Below are positions 35,224 to 43,638 of a DNA stretch of 64,000 nt, in pieces; within the stretch, counting starts at the first letter, position 1, and each line of letters opens with the position of its first letter. The notes below the pieces were generated by a model. The model ran no database searches. It saw nothing but the letters and a program-made list of their open reading frames with translations, and was not told the DNA's origin. Origin of the DNA: Methylotenera sp. (lineage in GTDB: Bacteria > Pseudomonadota > Gammaproteobacteria > Burkholderiales > Methylophilaceae); assembly GCA_021732405.1 (NCBI GenBank), contig JAKFVB010000002.1, forward strand, positions 1 through 64,000. Direction: 5' to 3'. Made by a program: the position numbers and the translations under genes.

Positions 35224-35796
35224 ATGATTATTTTCTTAGACTTTGACGGAGTACTTCACCCTGACGCAGTGTTTAAACCAGCCAAAAAGCCAATTGAGCT
35301 TCGATTGCCTGGTCAGTTGATGATGCATGCTCAAATACTAGAAAATATCTTAAATCCTTTCGATGTAAGCATCGTGCTATCGACAAGCTGGGTTCGCTCT
35401 ATAGGTTTCTATAAAACACTCAAGAGTATGCCTACTGAGCTAGCTAGACGTGTCATCGGTGCGACATGGCATTCGGAAATGGTTGATAAAACTGTATATC
35501 CGTATGCTTCTGTAAAATATGCTGCTGATCCTTTTAACTACTGGTCTAGGTTTCAGCAAATAGATCATTATGTGGTTAGAAATAGTGTTAAAAATTGGCT
35601 GGCGATCGATGATTTGCATTCAGGCACAGAAATAGAAAAATGGCCATTAAATATTCGAGACAATTTAGTACTAACGGATGGTGTTAAGGGTTTAGGCTGC
35701 CCTGATACGCAGAAAGATTTAATCAATAAATTATTCAATTTTAAGATCATTCATTCAAGCGAAGGCCACTACAAAAAACAAGAAAAGGACGATTAA
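35224..35796 (+). CDS. HAD-superfamily phosphatase, SAK-type (copy 3)
   Basis: 190-aa HAD protein, a longer relative of the tandem pair at 29.5-30.5 kb. Motif I is FLDFDGVLHP, motif II LSTSWVRS, and the acidic motif IDDLHSG replaces the DDDD of the other copies. ATG 35224 starts at the conserved MIIFLDFDG; the open frame back to 35119 lies inside the preceding gene and is not used. Its stop shares one base with the next ATG. Confidence 0.82.
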   Translation: MIIFLDFDGVLHPDAVFKPAKKPIELRLPGQLMMHAQILENILNPFDVSIVLSTSWVRSIGFYKTLKSMPTELARRVIGATWHSEMVDKTVYPYASVKYAADPFNYWSRFQQIDHYVVRNSVKNWLAIDDLHSGTEIEKWPLNIRDNLVLTDGVKGLGCPDTQKDLINKLFNFKIIHSSEGHYKKQEKDD

Positions 35797-36278
35797 TGTT
35801 TATCTATATCGATACAGAATTCACGACTTTAATGGCACGAATACAAAACATTAAGCTTATTTCAGCGGGTTTTGTGGCTGAGAACGGTCAAGAGCTTTAC
35901 TTTGAGCTGCCAAAAAATTACAGAGAAACAGACTGCTCTTATTTTGTTTCAGAGAGTGTGCTCCCTTATTTGGATAATACTAAAGATGTTGCATTAAGTA
36001 ATTTTGATGCATTAATAAAACTCAAAAACTGGGTTGAAAGTTTTGAAGTGCCAGTTACCTTTTTAACGGATGCTCTGGCTTATGACTGGATTTTACTGAA
36101 TGAATTGTTCTACAGACACGGTGACTATTTTCCAAAAAACTTAGCTCATACACCACTGAATGTGGCCTCATTACGCGTAGAAACCTTCATTGAGAAGTAT
36201 TTTGAAGAAAATGAAAACGCGTTAAGACATCATGCTCTTTGGGATGCGCGAGCCTTGGCTTATGCTTGTAAAGCTTAA
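35796..36278 (+). CDS. Rv2179c-like 3'-5' exoribonuclease
   Basis: 160-aa DEDD-type nuclease. Motif I is IDTEFT (about residues 5-10), the second acidic region TDALAYDW (about 92-99) and motif III HHALWDARALA near the C-terminus. It resembles the Rv2179c family of single-domain exoribonucleases. It is distinct from the two ERI-1-like copies upstream, so the operon carries three exonucleases of two types. Last gene of the operon. Confidence 0.82.
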   Translation: MFIYIDTEFTTLMARIQNIKLISAGFVAENGQELYFELPKNYRETDCSYFVSESVLPYLDNTKDVALSNFDALIKLKNWVESFEVPVTFLTDALAYDWILLNELFYRHGDYFPKNLAHTPLNVASLRVETFIEKYFEENENALRHHALWDARALAYACKA

Positions 36279-36575
36279 GGTGTATAGTTACAGGACGGGC
36301 ATTAGTCAAAGTGAAATTGAAATCTATATTGCAGGACCCAATGGGAACTGCAACAGCATTGTAAGCGGATTTTGAAGTTGCAAATGCATCAGCAATTAAG
36401 TAGCTATATTGCGCCTATCGAGCGCAGTGTGTGACAAGATGAAAGCTTAGAAAATAAGTGAAAAACACTTGTATTCTATTTCTAATGGATACCTAAAAAA
36501 CTGGTGGCCTTATTTGTTTAGGCTCCTGCTTTGAGTTTTTCCAATAATTTTAATTCTTATCAACCATGAATCTTC
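36279..36575 (+). other. 297-base gap without a gene
   Basis: No supported coding frame on either strand, no strong hairpin with a T run, and no consensus promoter. It separates the plus-strand operon from the minus-strand small gene. Confidence 0.5.
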
Positions 36576-36761
36576 CTATATAAAGTAGTCGTCAACAATA
36601 AGCGATTTCTTTCGTTTTTCCGCCGACTCTTCAACCAGCTCTTCCATATTTTGCCCACTTACACCAAGATTTACACCGGCTTGAAATACCACGTCGTAGC
36701 TAATTTCGCCTTTTTGAGCGCATTCCAAATACTTTCTAATGATTAGATCTATTTCATTCAT
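36576..36761 (-). CDS. Small hypothetical protein (61 aa)
   Basis: Short helical, acidic protein (MNEIDLIIRKYLECAQKGEI at the start, ending in VDDYFI). Supported by a good ribosome site, GGAG eight to nine bases before the ATG, and by ordinary amino-acid composition. I do not recognise it. It could be a small accessory of the partition module or an antitoxin-like protein, but nothing in the sequence proves either. Confidence 0.55.
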   Translation of the reverse strand: MNEIDLIIRKYLECAQKGEISYDVVFQAGVNLGVSGQNMEELVEESAEKRKKSLIVDDYFI

Positions 36762-37044
36762 ATCTTACACTCCAAAAAAATACACCCTTAGTTGACCTGT
36801 TTGATTTTAATCACTAATTAATCTCTACAAGATTCATAAAACCTTCCCCTGCACTTTGGTCATCAGCTATGAGTTTAATCGTCACAACACATAATATCTT
36901 CCACATAATACAAATTCTGTTTTTAGTAGCTTAACGATATTAGCTACAACTACCTGGGCGGGTATTTATATTCTTCAAATTTTGAATGCTTTAATCCTTA
37001 ATCTTTATATATGTAATTATGTAAGTTATATGGCTAGCAATACT
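36762..37044. other. 283-base gap without a gene
   Basis: AT-rich. Holds the ribosome site of the small minus-strand gene and, at 37011-37022, ATGTAATTATGT, a partial copy of the ATGTAATTACAT palindrome found at both ends of the downstream non-coding block. Confidence 0.5.
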
Positions 37045-37728
37045 TTAAAATTTGCGTTCACGGTATTGAAATGGGTCTTCGTTAAGGTTTATTAAAATTT
37101 GATCAGCAAGTCTGCGTGATAAATTATTAACATCACTCGGAATTTCTTTTAAATCAGGTCTGTTGAGTTTTGCCGCGGCATTCATTTCAATGACTGGGGG
37201 TAGCATCATTTGTCTATGTTCATCTGTGAACATTTGATTAAAAAGCTTTTCGGTGCTGTCACGAGAAAATGGATTCGTAGGATATTTTGATGGAAGCAGC
37301 CTGACAAGTTCGAAATCTTCTTCAGATAAATTCACGCGCAAGTTTTCAACATCGGCAATTGCTACTTCGATGTCCTCATATGCTGTAAGAAATGGTATTA
37401 ACACTAAGCTTGAGCTCTTTGCTAACTCAACGTCGAACTGGCTACGGCTGGCGCCGCCATCAATGACAACCAGCGAGGTAACTTTAATCTCTACATTAGA
37501 GAAGTGTTCCAAAAGTGCATTTAATGCCTCATCCGATTTAGCTGAAAATGTATCATAAATACGGTTTTCATCGTTTCTAACGTTTCGTCTTGCGTCACTC
37601 GTTGCAAGGATAGATGAATACTTGCGAAGACCTAAACCCTGGCAAAGCATGTGCGATGTTAATGTTTTTGCAGATCCGCCTTTAGACCCTCCGATACTTA
37701 CGACATGTTTATTTAAAGTTGGACTCAT
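37045..37728 (-). CDS. ParA-like partition ATPase
   Basis: 227-aa P-loop ATPase of the MinD/ParA group. The deviant Walker A reads SKGGSAKTLT (about 14-23), with the signature lysine KGG but serine-alanine before KT where most members have valine-glycine. Walker B is LVVIDGGAS with glycine-glycine in place of the usual D-xP. It overlaps the RHH gene by four bases. The pair resembles plasmid partition modules (ParA-type with an RHH centromere-binding partner). Confidence 0.85.
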   Translation of the reverse strand: MSPTLNKHVVSIGGSKGGSAKTLTSHMLCQGLGLRKYSSILATSDARRNVRNDENRIYDTFSAKSDEALNALLEHFSNVEIKVTSLVVIDGGASRSQFDVELAKSSSLVLIPFLTAYEDIEVAIADVENLRVNLSEEDFELVRLLPSKYPTNPFSRDSTEKLFNQMFTDEHRQMMLPPVIEMNAAAKLNRPDLKEIPSDVNNLSRRLADQILINLNEDPFQYRERKF

Positions 37729-38072
37729 GCTGCACTCCTTTTATGTTTTTTTATTCCATCGCTGATAAAACGAGAAATTATTGACTGAATGCTAACTACC
37801 TTTTCTTCTTCAAGAGTAGTTTCTGAAGAAATCTTAACTAGTTCAGCGTAGACGGCTTTATCTAGACGCATCGTTAACATCGTTTTTTCGCCTAAAAGTT
37901 CTTTGATGGCTTTTTTCTTAAAGGGCTTTATAGTTTTTTGGACCTTAGATGGATCATTATCAGAAGTTTTAATTTTTTTCTTAACAGAATCTACAATCGC
38001 AGCTTGTTGAGCTGCGAAAGGCGCTATAGAAGGCTTTACGCCAATACCGGGTTTTAAAGAATTTTTAAACAT
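37725..38072 (-). CDS. RHH-type centromere-binding partner of ParA
   Basis: 115-aa basic protein. The C-terminal half (MLTMRLDKAVYAELVKISSE onward) looks like a ribbon-helix-helix DNA-binding domain; the N-terminal half is a lysine-rich, probably disordered arm that may contact ParA. It is upstream of and overlaps the ATPase gene. Its promoter overlaps a 12-bp palindrome and faces repeated TGACATCATGA sites, consistent with self-regulation and centromere binding. Confidence 0.75.
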   Translation of the reverse strand: MFKNSLKPGIGVKPSIAPFAAQQAAIVDSVKKKIKTSDNDPSKVQKTIKPFKKKAIKELLGEKTMLTMRLDKAVYAELVKISSETTLEEEKVVSIQSIISRFISDGIKKHKRSAA

Positions 38073-38106
38073 ATGCCAGTGCCTTGTAATTTATATAAAA
38101 TGCTAT

Positions 38107-38143
38107 ATGTAATTACATTAGACTAATTAAATCATGATGTCAA
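38107..38143 (-). promoter_or_regulatory. Promoter and operator of the partition operon
   Basis: On the minus strand: TTGACA (38143-38138), 17-base spacer, TAATGT (38120-38115). The perfect palindrome ATGTAATTACAT (38107-38118) covers the -10 box. The -35 box is itself part of a TGACATCATGA repeat. Confidence 0.75.
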
Positions 38144-38442
38144 TTTATTTTGATATACGTTGTCTAGTAAACTTTAAATTTTGATTTTGTTAAAACAAAA
38201 TATTTTGAAATCAAGAAAACAAAAAATCATGACATCATTCAATCAAAACTTTATGAAATCGTTTGAATGAGTGTGTAGATCTTATTGAATTGACATCATG
38301 AAATGTTGGTGCACTAAACTTTTAAGTTTTAGTAAATGACAGCTCTAAATATTGACATCATGAGTACATGACAAGATTAAATTTTGACATCATGAATACA
38401 CGACAACATTAATCTAAGATTTTATGAAATCATGACAACATG
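38132..38442. repeat. TGACATCATGA repeat cluster, candidate centromere
   Basis: TGACATCATGA in full at 38291-38301, 38353-38363 and 38385-38395, an inverted copy at 38132-38142, and diverged copies at 38227-38238 and about 38430-38442. Spacing is irregular (32-90 bases). Lying beside the ParA/RHH genes, it is a candidate parS-like site; further AT-rich sequence without genes surrounds it. Confidence 0.7.
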
Positions 38443-38968
38443 TGCTCATGATTTTTTAAGTTAGGCTAATATAAATTTTATTTTAAATTTCATTACCGTA
38501 CTTAGTACCTAATTTTAAGCTACCCATCTTTATTAGTGCAATGTCATTAGCCAATCTGGCCAACTCACTAATTTGCACTTTCATCTTCCTTAACAAGGAA
38601 AAGTTTAAAACTGACTTTTTAACTTGAGTGGATAAGGAGTTTACGAATGGGGCACCAGGTTCAATTCTGTTATCTTAAAGTTAACAGATGTAATCAAAAA
38701 GTTAACATATGAATTTAGATATTATTTCGAATATTATTTACTAACATAGAAATTTCTTGAATTATCCTAAAATCAAGTTAATTCTAATTACTAAGGATAA
38801 ATTCACATTTTTCAATTACTTAGTAAAATTTACTTTTTAAATTACCAATTTTTAGTTTTGGTACATCAATACACTCGCTATTTATGCGGCTGAAAATTCA
38901 CACATGCGTCTAGGGCACGTTATAGTGGGCTGACCTATGACTTATAAATCTTAACCCTAGAAAAACGT
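38443..38968. other. AT-rich non-coding stretch
   Basis: About 525 bases with no supported gene. It is very AT-rich (for example 38690-38880), as expected of an unwinding region near an origin. No terminator or promoter was identified with confidence. Confidence 0.5.
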
Positions 38969-39555
38969 CTGTAGACGTCTCACAGTAAGCTTAAGCGTTA
39001 GTAACTGGAAAATAACCCATTATGTAGACATGCACTCTAGTTTGGATTTTATGGAAAGAATTCTGAAGACATACGCATGTGCACATGGATAACCATCCTG
39101 TAGATATACACTTAAGTGAACCATAATCCTTTATTAAGTAGATTTTTGGAATAAGAACAATCGAATTTCATGCCTAATTTTTCACTTTACGATAATAAAG
39201 CCGTATTAGGTACACGTTTTATTGATATCAAAATTGCGTCCTGTAATCATGCACCTAACAAAGTCCAATCAATCGTCATGTGCCTTTGTTGGGAGAATAG
39301 CGTCCTGTAGACGTTCAATCTGGAGTTTTTTCATCCTGTAAACGTTCACTTTTGGCGTTAAATAGTTAAAAACAAGCAGAACATATAAACTTTATGAACA
39401 AAAAAATGCTCAGGCAGATACATTTGGCGGGCCAATATCCTGTCCTGTAGATATTCACCTATCATGGTTTAATCAATAGGTATGGGCCTTTGAAGGAAGG
39501 CAAGCATACTGCAGACCGACAATAACTACCCTTTCATCCTTTAAAAGCACATCTT
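38969..39555 (+). repeat. Iteron-like direct repeats, consensus TCCTGTAGAYRTTCACYT
   Basis: Good copies start at 39096, 39239, 39303, 39334 and 39443. Shorter or diverged ones are at 38969, 39022, 39063 and 39535. All are on the same strand, 31-143 bases apart. The pattern fits Rep-binding iterons of a plasmid origin or repeated sites for another DNA-binding protein. The irregular spacing and degeneracy exclude a CRISPR array. Confidence 0.75.
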
Positions 39556-39813
39556 CAGCATAACTGAGTCAGCATTTAGATCTTGGTAGAAACATTCTAA
39601 TTATCTATCTGTGCTTCGACTCGACTTGATGTTGTAATCTTCAACGAGCGGCCGATAGTCACTTCTTAGACTTTTGTTAGCACAATTTGAATGTAGATTT
39701 TTACTTTTAAGCCCAACTAAGTTTCTTTAACCACACCCCACGCACCTTCGGTGAACGCTAAGGGTGTTTCACAGCCTTAAGGCCACATTAAATATAAGGT
39801 TTTAACGTTTAAC
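39556..39813. other. Non-coding stretch before the mobilisation genes, possible oriT region
   Basis: About 258 bases without a gene. A small inverted repeat around CACCTTCGGTG (39747-39757) and an ACGCTAAGGGTG segment follow. In MobF plasmids oriT lies beside the accessory-protein gene, so the nick site may be here; I cannot identify a known nic sequence. Confidence 0.4.
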
Positions 39814-39863
39814 AATGCTATATGTAATTTCATATTGACGTAATCATTTGATAATGTTAATAT
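39814..39863 (+). promoter_or_regulatory. Operator and promoter of the mobilisation genes
   Basis: AATGCTATATGTAATT (39814-39829) repeats exactly the 16 bases at 38099-38114 in front of the partition operon. It is followed by TTGACG (39835-39840), a 17-base spacer and TAATAT (39858-39863). The same DNA-binding protein probably controls both promoters. Confidence 0.72.
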
Positions 39864-39902
39864 GATTGATATTAAAGCATAGTATCTAAAGGTGTATTTG
39901 GT

Positions 39903-40469
39903 ATGAAAAAGGCTAAAAAAGGGTCAGAGGAAGCTCTAACTAGAAATGTCGGGATTAAGTTAAGTGATCAAGATCGAGAAAATTTAACGCGTTTAGCAAA
40001 TGAAGCCGAACTAACAATTACTAAATTTATCAGGAATGCCATTACTGAAAAAATTAAAGGCGTTGAGTTGTCTGAGAAAATTCAAGGGTTAATAAAAGAT
40101 GGGATTCATCAAATTAATGAAACAGCTCGCAATAATAAAACCAATCAAGAAATTTTAAACTTGGTGAATAATTTGATCGAAAAAGTTTCTTTAAAAAGCG
40201 ATTTTGATGAGCACAAAAATGAAGTGCTGGCTAATATTGAATCACTAAATAATCAATTTATAGAAATGGGAAGTAGTTATACAAAATTGATTAATTATTC
40301 TAAAGAATCCACTAAAACCCGTGAATCAAAAGAAAAAGAAGAATTAAACGAAATTAAAAAAAACCAATTTCTATCAGAGTTTTTAATTGGAAAAATGCTT
40401 GAAAAGCTTCAAATTCCTATTAATAAAGAAGAATTAAGTGCTGCGATTAACATGAAAATTTCCAAATAA
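39903..40469 (+). CDS. RHH mobilisation accessory protein (TrwA/MobC-like)
   Basis: 188 aa. The N-terminal 50 residues (NVGIKLSDQDRENLTRLANE, then TKFIRNAITEKI) form a ribbon-helix-helix-like DNA-binding domain; the rest is a long, charged coiled coil. Proteins of this form bind oriT and assist the relaxase encoded next door, and often repress their own promoter. A consensus-like promoter and an operator-like repeat lie upstream. Confidence 0.72.
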   Translation: MKKAKKGSEEALTRNVGIKLSDQDRENLTRLANEAELTITKFIRNAITEKIKGVELSEKIQGLIKDGIHQINETARNNKTNQEILNLVNNLIEKVSLKSDFDEHKNEVLANIESLNNQFIEMGSSYTKLINYSKESTKTRESKEKEELNEIKKNQFLSEFLIGKMLEKLQIPINKEELSAAINMKISK

Positions 40470-40548
40470 AAACCACCAAATTCCACAAATTAGTTTGCAT
40501 AGATAGTAGATTTTAAATACGAAAAAAAACAAAAGATGGCTAAATAAA

Positions 40549-43548
40549 ATGACAATGACCTATAAAAAAATGGGAAATGGTGTCGCAGCTGGTAACTATT
40601 ACATCAGCAGTGCTGGTCAAAACTCTACATTAAGAGGCATTGATGACTACTACGTGCAAGCAGTTGGTTCAGAGCCTTGCGGCGTATTTAACGATTTTAG
40701 CGGAGCTCTTAATCAGTTTGGAATTAACCACTACGATGAAGTTAGTGTTCATACATTCCAGCTACTCTTAGCTGGCAGAAATCCTCTAAACGAGCAACCA
40801 CTGACTGAAACAGTTGATGAAAAGCACGTAAGCGGTTATGACTGCACAAACAGTGCACCTAAGTCATTTTCTGCCTTAAGAGCGATTGCCACTTCTTTTG
40901 GGAATAGTGACTTAAACGAGAGATTACTTAAAATTGCCACCAAAGCCAATCAAGATTCGATGAAATTTCTTTCAGAACACGCGGGCTACACTCGTCGGGG
41001 TAAAGGGGGAGCAACTTTAGAAAAAGTCGATTTAATCTCAGCCCAATGGCAACACTCTACATCAAGAGCAGCCGACCCTCAGCTGCACTTCCATAATACA
41101 ATTTTCAATATTGCCTTTCGAAAATCAGACGAATCCTCAGGAACGATTGAATCGAAAAATCTTATGCAATGGCAAACTGCAGCAGGCGCAGTATTTCGGG
41201 CGAGTTTAGCTACTGGTCTTAAAAAGGACTTCGCTGGTATCAATATCATTATTGATGAGAAAAAAGGCGCGTTTGTAATAGACGGTATCAACGAAAATTT
41301 GATTAAATTCTGGTCGAAAAGGAAAAATGAGATTAATAATCAAATGAAAGCGTCTGGTTTTATTTCGCTGGCTGCAGCTGATCGAATAACTCTCGAAACA
41401 AGAAAAAATAAAACCTTTGAAGAAACGCCCACAGAACTTGAAATCCGATGGAAAGAAGAAGCTATTAAATATGGTGTTAATCAACAAACAGTTGAAGACA
41501 TCCTAACGGCTAATAGCGACCAAATTTTGGGCACGTCGCGAGAAGAAAAAGAGGCATTAGATAAGCAAACTTTCCAAGTAAAAATGAATTCAATTCCTGG
41601 CATGTTAATTGAAAATGAGAGTGTTTTTACAGAGCAGCAACTTTATAGAAAAGTAGCTGAATTGTCCGCCGGCGTTCAGGATTTAGACGGTATTAAATCA
41701 ACGGTTAACCGTCTCCTGACGAGAAAATCAGAAGAATTAGTAGTAAAGGAAGATGTTTTAATTAACGTTAAAGATTTGAGCCAGAGACACGATGAAAGCA
41801 ATCAACAAATAACCACACGTGAAAAGGTGTTAAATGAGCAGCGAGAACAAAACTCGGTAATCATTGAAATGGGCGTAAATAAAAAGGGTCAGAAAATTTA
41901 CACAACCCTTGCTCATATTCAAATTGAAGCGGATCTTAAAAAACGTTCCCGTGAAATGTCGAATGACGGAACTCATGTTATAGACAAAAGAATTATTGCA
42001 GATGCTATCAGTAAAAAAGGGACAATAAGCCTTGAACAGGCAGACGCAGTGAGGTGGGCACTTAGCCCTGGCTCGCTAAAAATAGTCGAGGGGGGCGCGG
42101 GGACGGGTAAGTCTTATTCATTGGATGTAACTAGAGAAATTTGCGAAGCGAGTGGCTATAACCTTATTGGCATCGCCCTCTCCTGGGATGCCGCAGGTGT
42201 GCTTAAAACAAGCGCAAATATTGACTCTGTGGCAATAACAGGATTCTTAGATAAACTCGAAAAAGGTACATTGAAGCTGACTAAAATGGATGTCGTTGTA
42301 TGCGATGAAAATGGGTTGGTTGGAAGTGTTTACGGTCAAAAAATATTGAGATTTGTTCAAGAAGCCGGTTCAAAATTAATCGTTACTGGTGACTCTCAAC
42401 AGTTAAATCCTGTGTCTGCAGGCAGTGCTATGAAAATAATGTTGTCAGAAGCAGGCAGTGCGAAAATAACGGAAATCCGTCGCCAAAAACAACAATGGGC
42501 GCGTGAGATGGTGGCTAATTTCGCTGTTGGCAATTCAATAGAAGCGCTGACTGCATTGAAAGACCTTAACATGATTAACATACTAAGCGATCGTCAATCG
42601 ACAATTGATCGTGTTTCTTCAGATTTTTACAGCTATTTAAAAAACAATGTTGGCAAAACTGCGCTCGCAATCTGCGGATCTAATGACGAGGCGGCACAAC
42701 TTAATCAATCTATTCGTGAAATGAAGCGGAAGGATGGCTTAATTTCTAAGTTTGATACCGTTATAGCTACGGAGTTTGGAGAATTATCATTCGCTGTGGG
42801 GGACAAGATTATGTTCAGGAAAAATGACAATAAATTGGACATTAAAAATAGGAAAACGGCTGAAATTCTTAGTATTGATGGCTATGGTGGCGGTTTTCAG
42901 TTAAGAGTCAGAATGCATGAAGACGGTCGTGAATTAATCGTAGACTCACGAAAATTTAAAGGTGAAAACGGCAAGTTGGCACTTCACCATGGCGACGCTG
43001 TTACTACCTATTCATCTCAAGGTGCTACCGTTGATCAGACGTTCGTTATGCATTCAAACATCACTGATAGGCGGCTTGCTTACGTTGCTTTCTCTCGACA
43101 CAAAGATGAGACACATCTTTACGTAGACAAATCAGCAGTCGTCTCAAAAATTCAGTCACAATTGAGTGCTGACGAATACGTTAAGTTTCAGCCTAATGAT
43201 CAAGATATTTTTGACTCAATTACTGCGCAATATCACCAACAAAGCCAAAAAGTCACCACGTTTGATTATTTGACGGAGGAAAAGATTGAGAAAGTCTTTG
43301 CTCAGCATGTTGTAAAACAATCATCTAAGGTTGAATACAATACAAGTGCTGTTGACAGCATGGCCCAGAAATGGAATGACCTCCTAGAATACGGAGATGG
43401 CGACGTTTCTGTAGTTAAAACAAAGATATTGAAAAATAAATTTATCCCTAAACCTTCAGGTTCCGCACGAATAATTCATCATAAAGAAGAAATAGTAACT
43501 GAAATCGAGGATCAAGAATCAAAAACTAGAAACTCTGCGAAATTGTAG
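40549..43548 (+). CDS. MobF conjugative relaxase-helicase (TrwC/TraI-like)
   Basis: 999-aa bifunctional protein, close in length to TrwC. The N-terminal relaxase has paired tyrosines in IDDYY (Y34, Y35) and the three-histidine metal motif in QHSTSRAADPQLHFHN (H169, H180, H182). The C-terminal RecD-like helicase shows Walker A GGAGTGKS (about residue 517), Walker B VVCDENG, TGDSQQLNPVSAG, a YSSQGATVD motif and a VAFSRHKDETHLY end. It would nick at oriT, stay covalently bound, and unwind the strand for transfer. No coupling protein or secretion genes are in the window, so the element would be mobilisable rather than self-transmissible from what is visible. Confidence 0.95.
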   Translation: MTMTYKKMGNGVAAGNYYISSAGQNSTLRGIDDYYVQAVGSEPCGVFNDFSGALNQFGINHYDEVSVHTFQLLLAGRNPLNEQPLTETVDEKHVSGYDCTNSAPKSFSALRAIATSFGNSDLNERLLKIATKANQDSMKFLSEHAGYTRRGKGGATLEKVDLISAQWQHSTSRAADPQLHFHNTIFNIAFRKSDESSGTIESKNLMQWQTAAGAVFRASLATGLKKDFAGINIIIDEKKGAFVIDGINENLIKFWSKRKNEINNQMKASGFISLAAADRITLETRKNKTFEETPTELEIRWKEEAIKYGVNQQTVEDILTANSDQILGTSREEKEALDKQTFQVKMNSIPGMLIENESVFTEQQLYRKVAELSAGVQDLDGIKSTVNRLLTRKSEELVVKEDVLINVKDLSQRHDESNQQITTREKVLNEQREQNSVIIEMGVNKKGQKIYTTLAHIQIEADLKKRSREMSNDGTHVIDKRIIADAISKKGTISLEQADAVRWALSPGSLKIVEGGAGTGKSYSLDVTREICEASGYNLIGIALSWDAAGVLKTSANIDSVAITGFLDKLEKGTLKLTKMDVVVCDENGLVGSVYGQKILRFVQEAGSKLIVTGDSQQLNPVSAGSAMKIMLSEAGSAKITEIRRQKQQWAREMVANFAVGNSIEALTALKDLNMINILSDRQSTIDRVSSDFYSYLKNNVGKTALAICGSNDEAAQLNQSIREMKRKDGLISKFDTVIATEFGELSFAVGDKIMFRKNDNKLDIKNRKTAEILSIDGYGGGFQLRVRMHEDGRELIVDSRKFKGENGKLALHHGDAVTTYSSQGATVDQTFVMHSNITDRRLAYVAFSRHKDETHLYVDKSAVVSKIQSQLSADEYVKFQPNDQDIFDSITAQYHQQSQKVTTFDYLTEEKIEKVFAQHVVKQSSKVEYNTSAVDSMAQKWNDLLEYGDGDVSVVKTKILKNKFIPKPSGSARIIHHKEEIVTEIEDQESKTRNSAKL

Positions 43549-43638
43549 TAAACATATGGGTTTGCATCCGAGGGAGTATTTTAGGAAAAAAAAGGTGAAG
43601 AAAATAATGAGCGATATAGAGCCGCGTGCCGCATTGAC

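Noticed and set aside
38969..39555. CRISPR array
   Set aside because: Repeat copies are degenerate, spaced irregularly from 31 to over 100 bases, and no cas genes are present.
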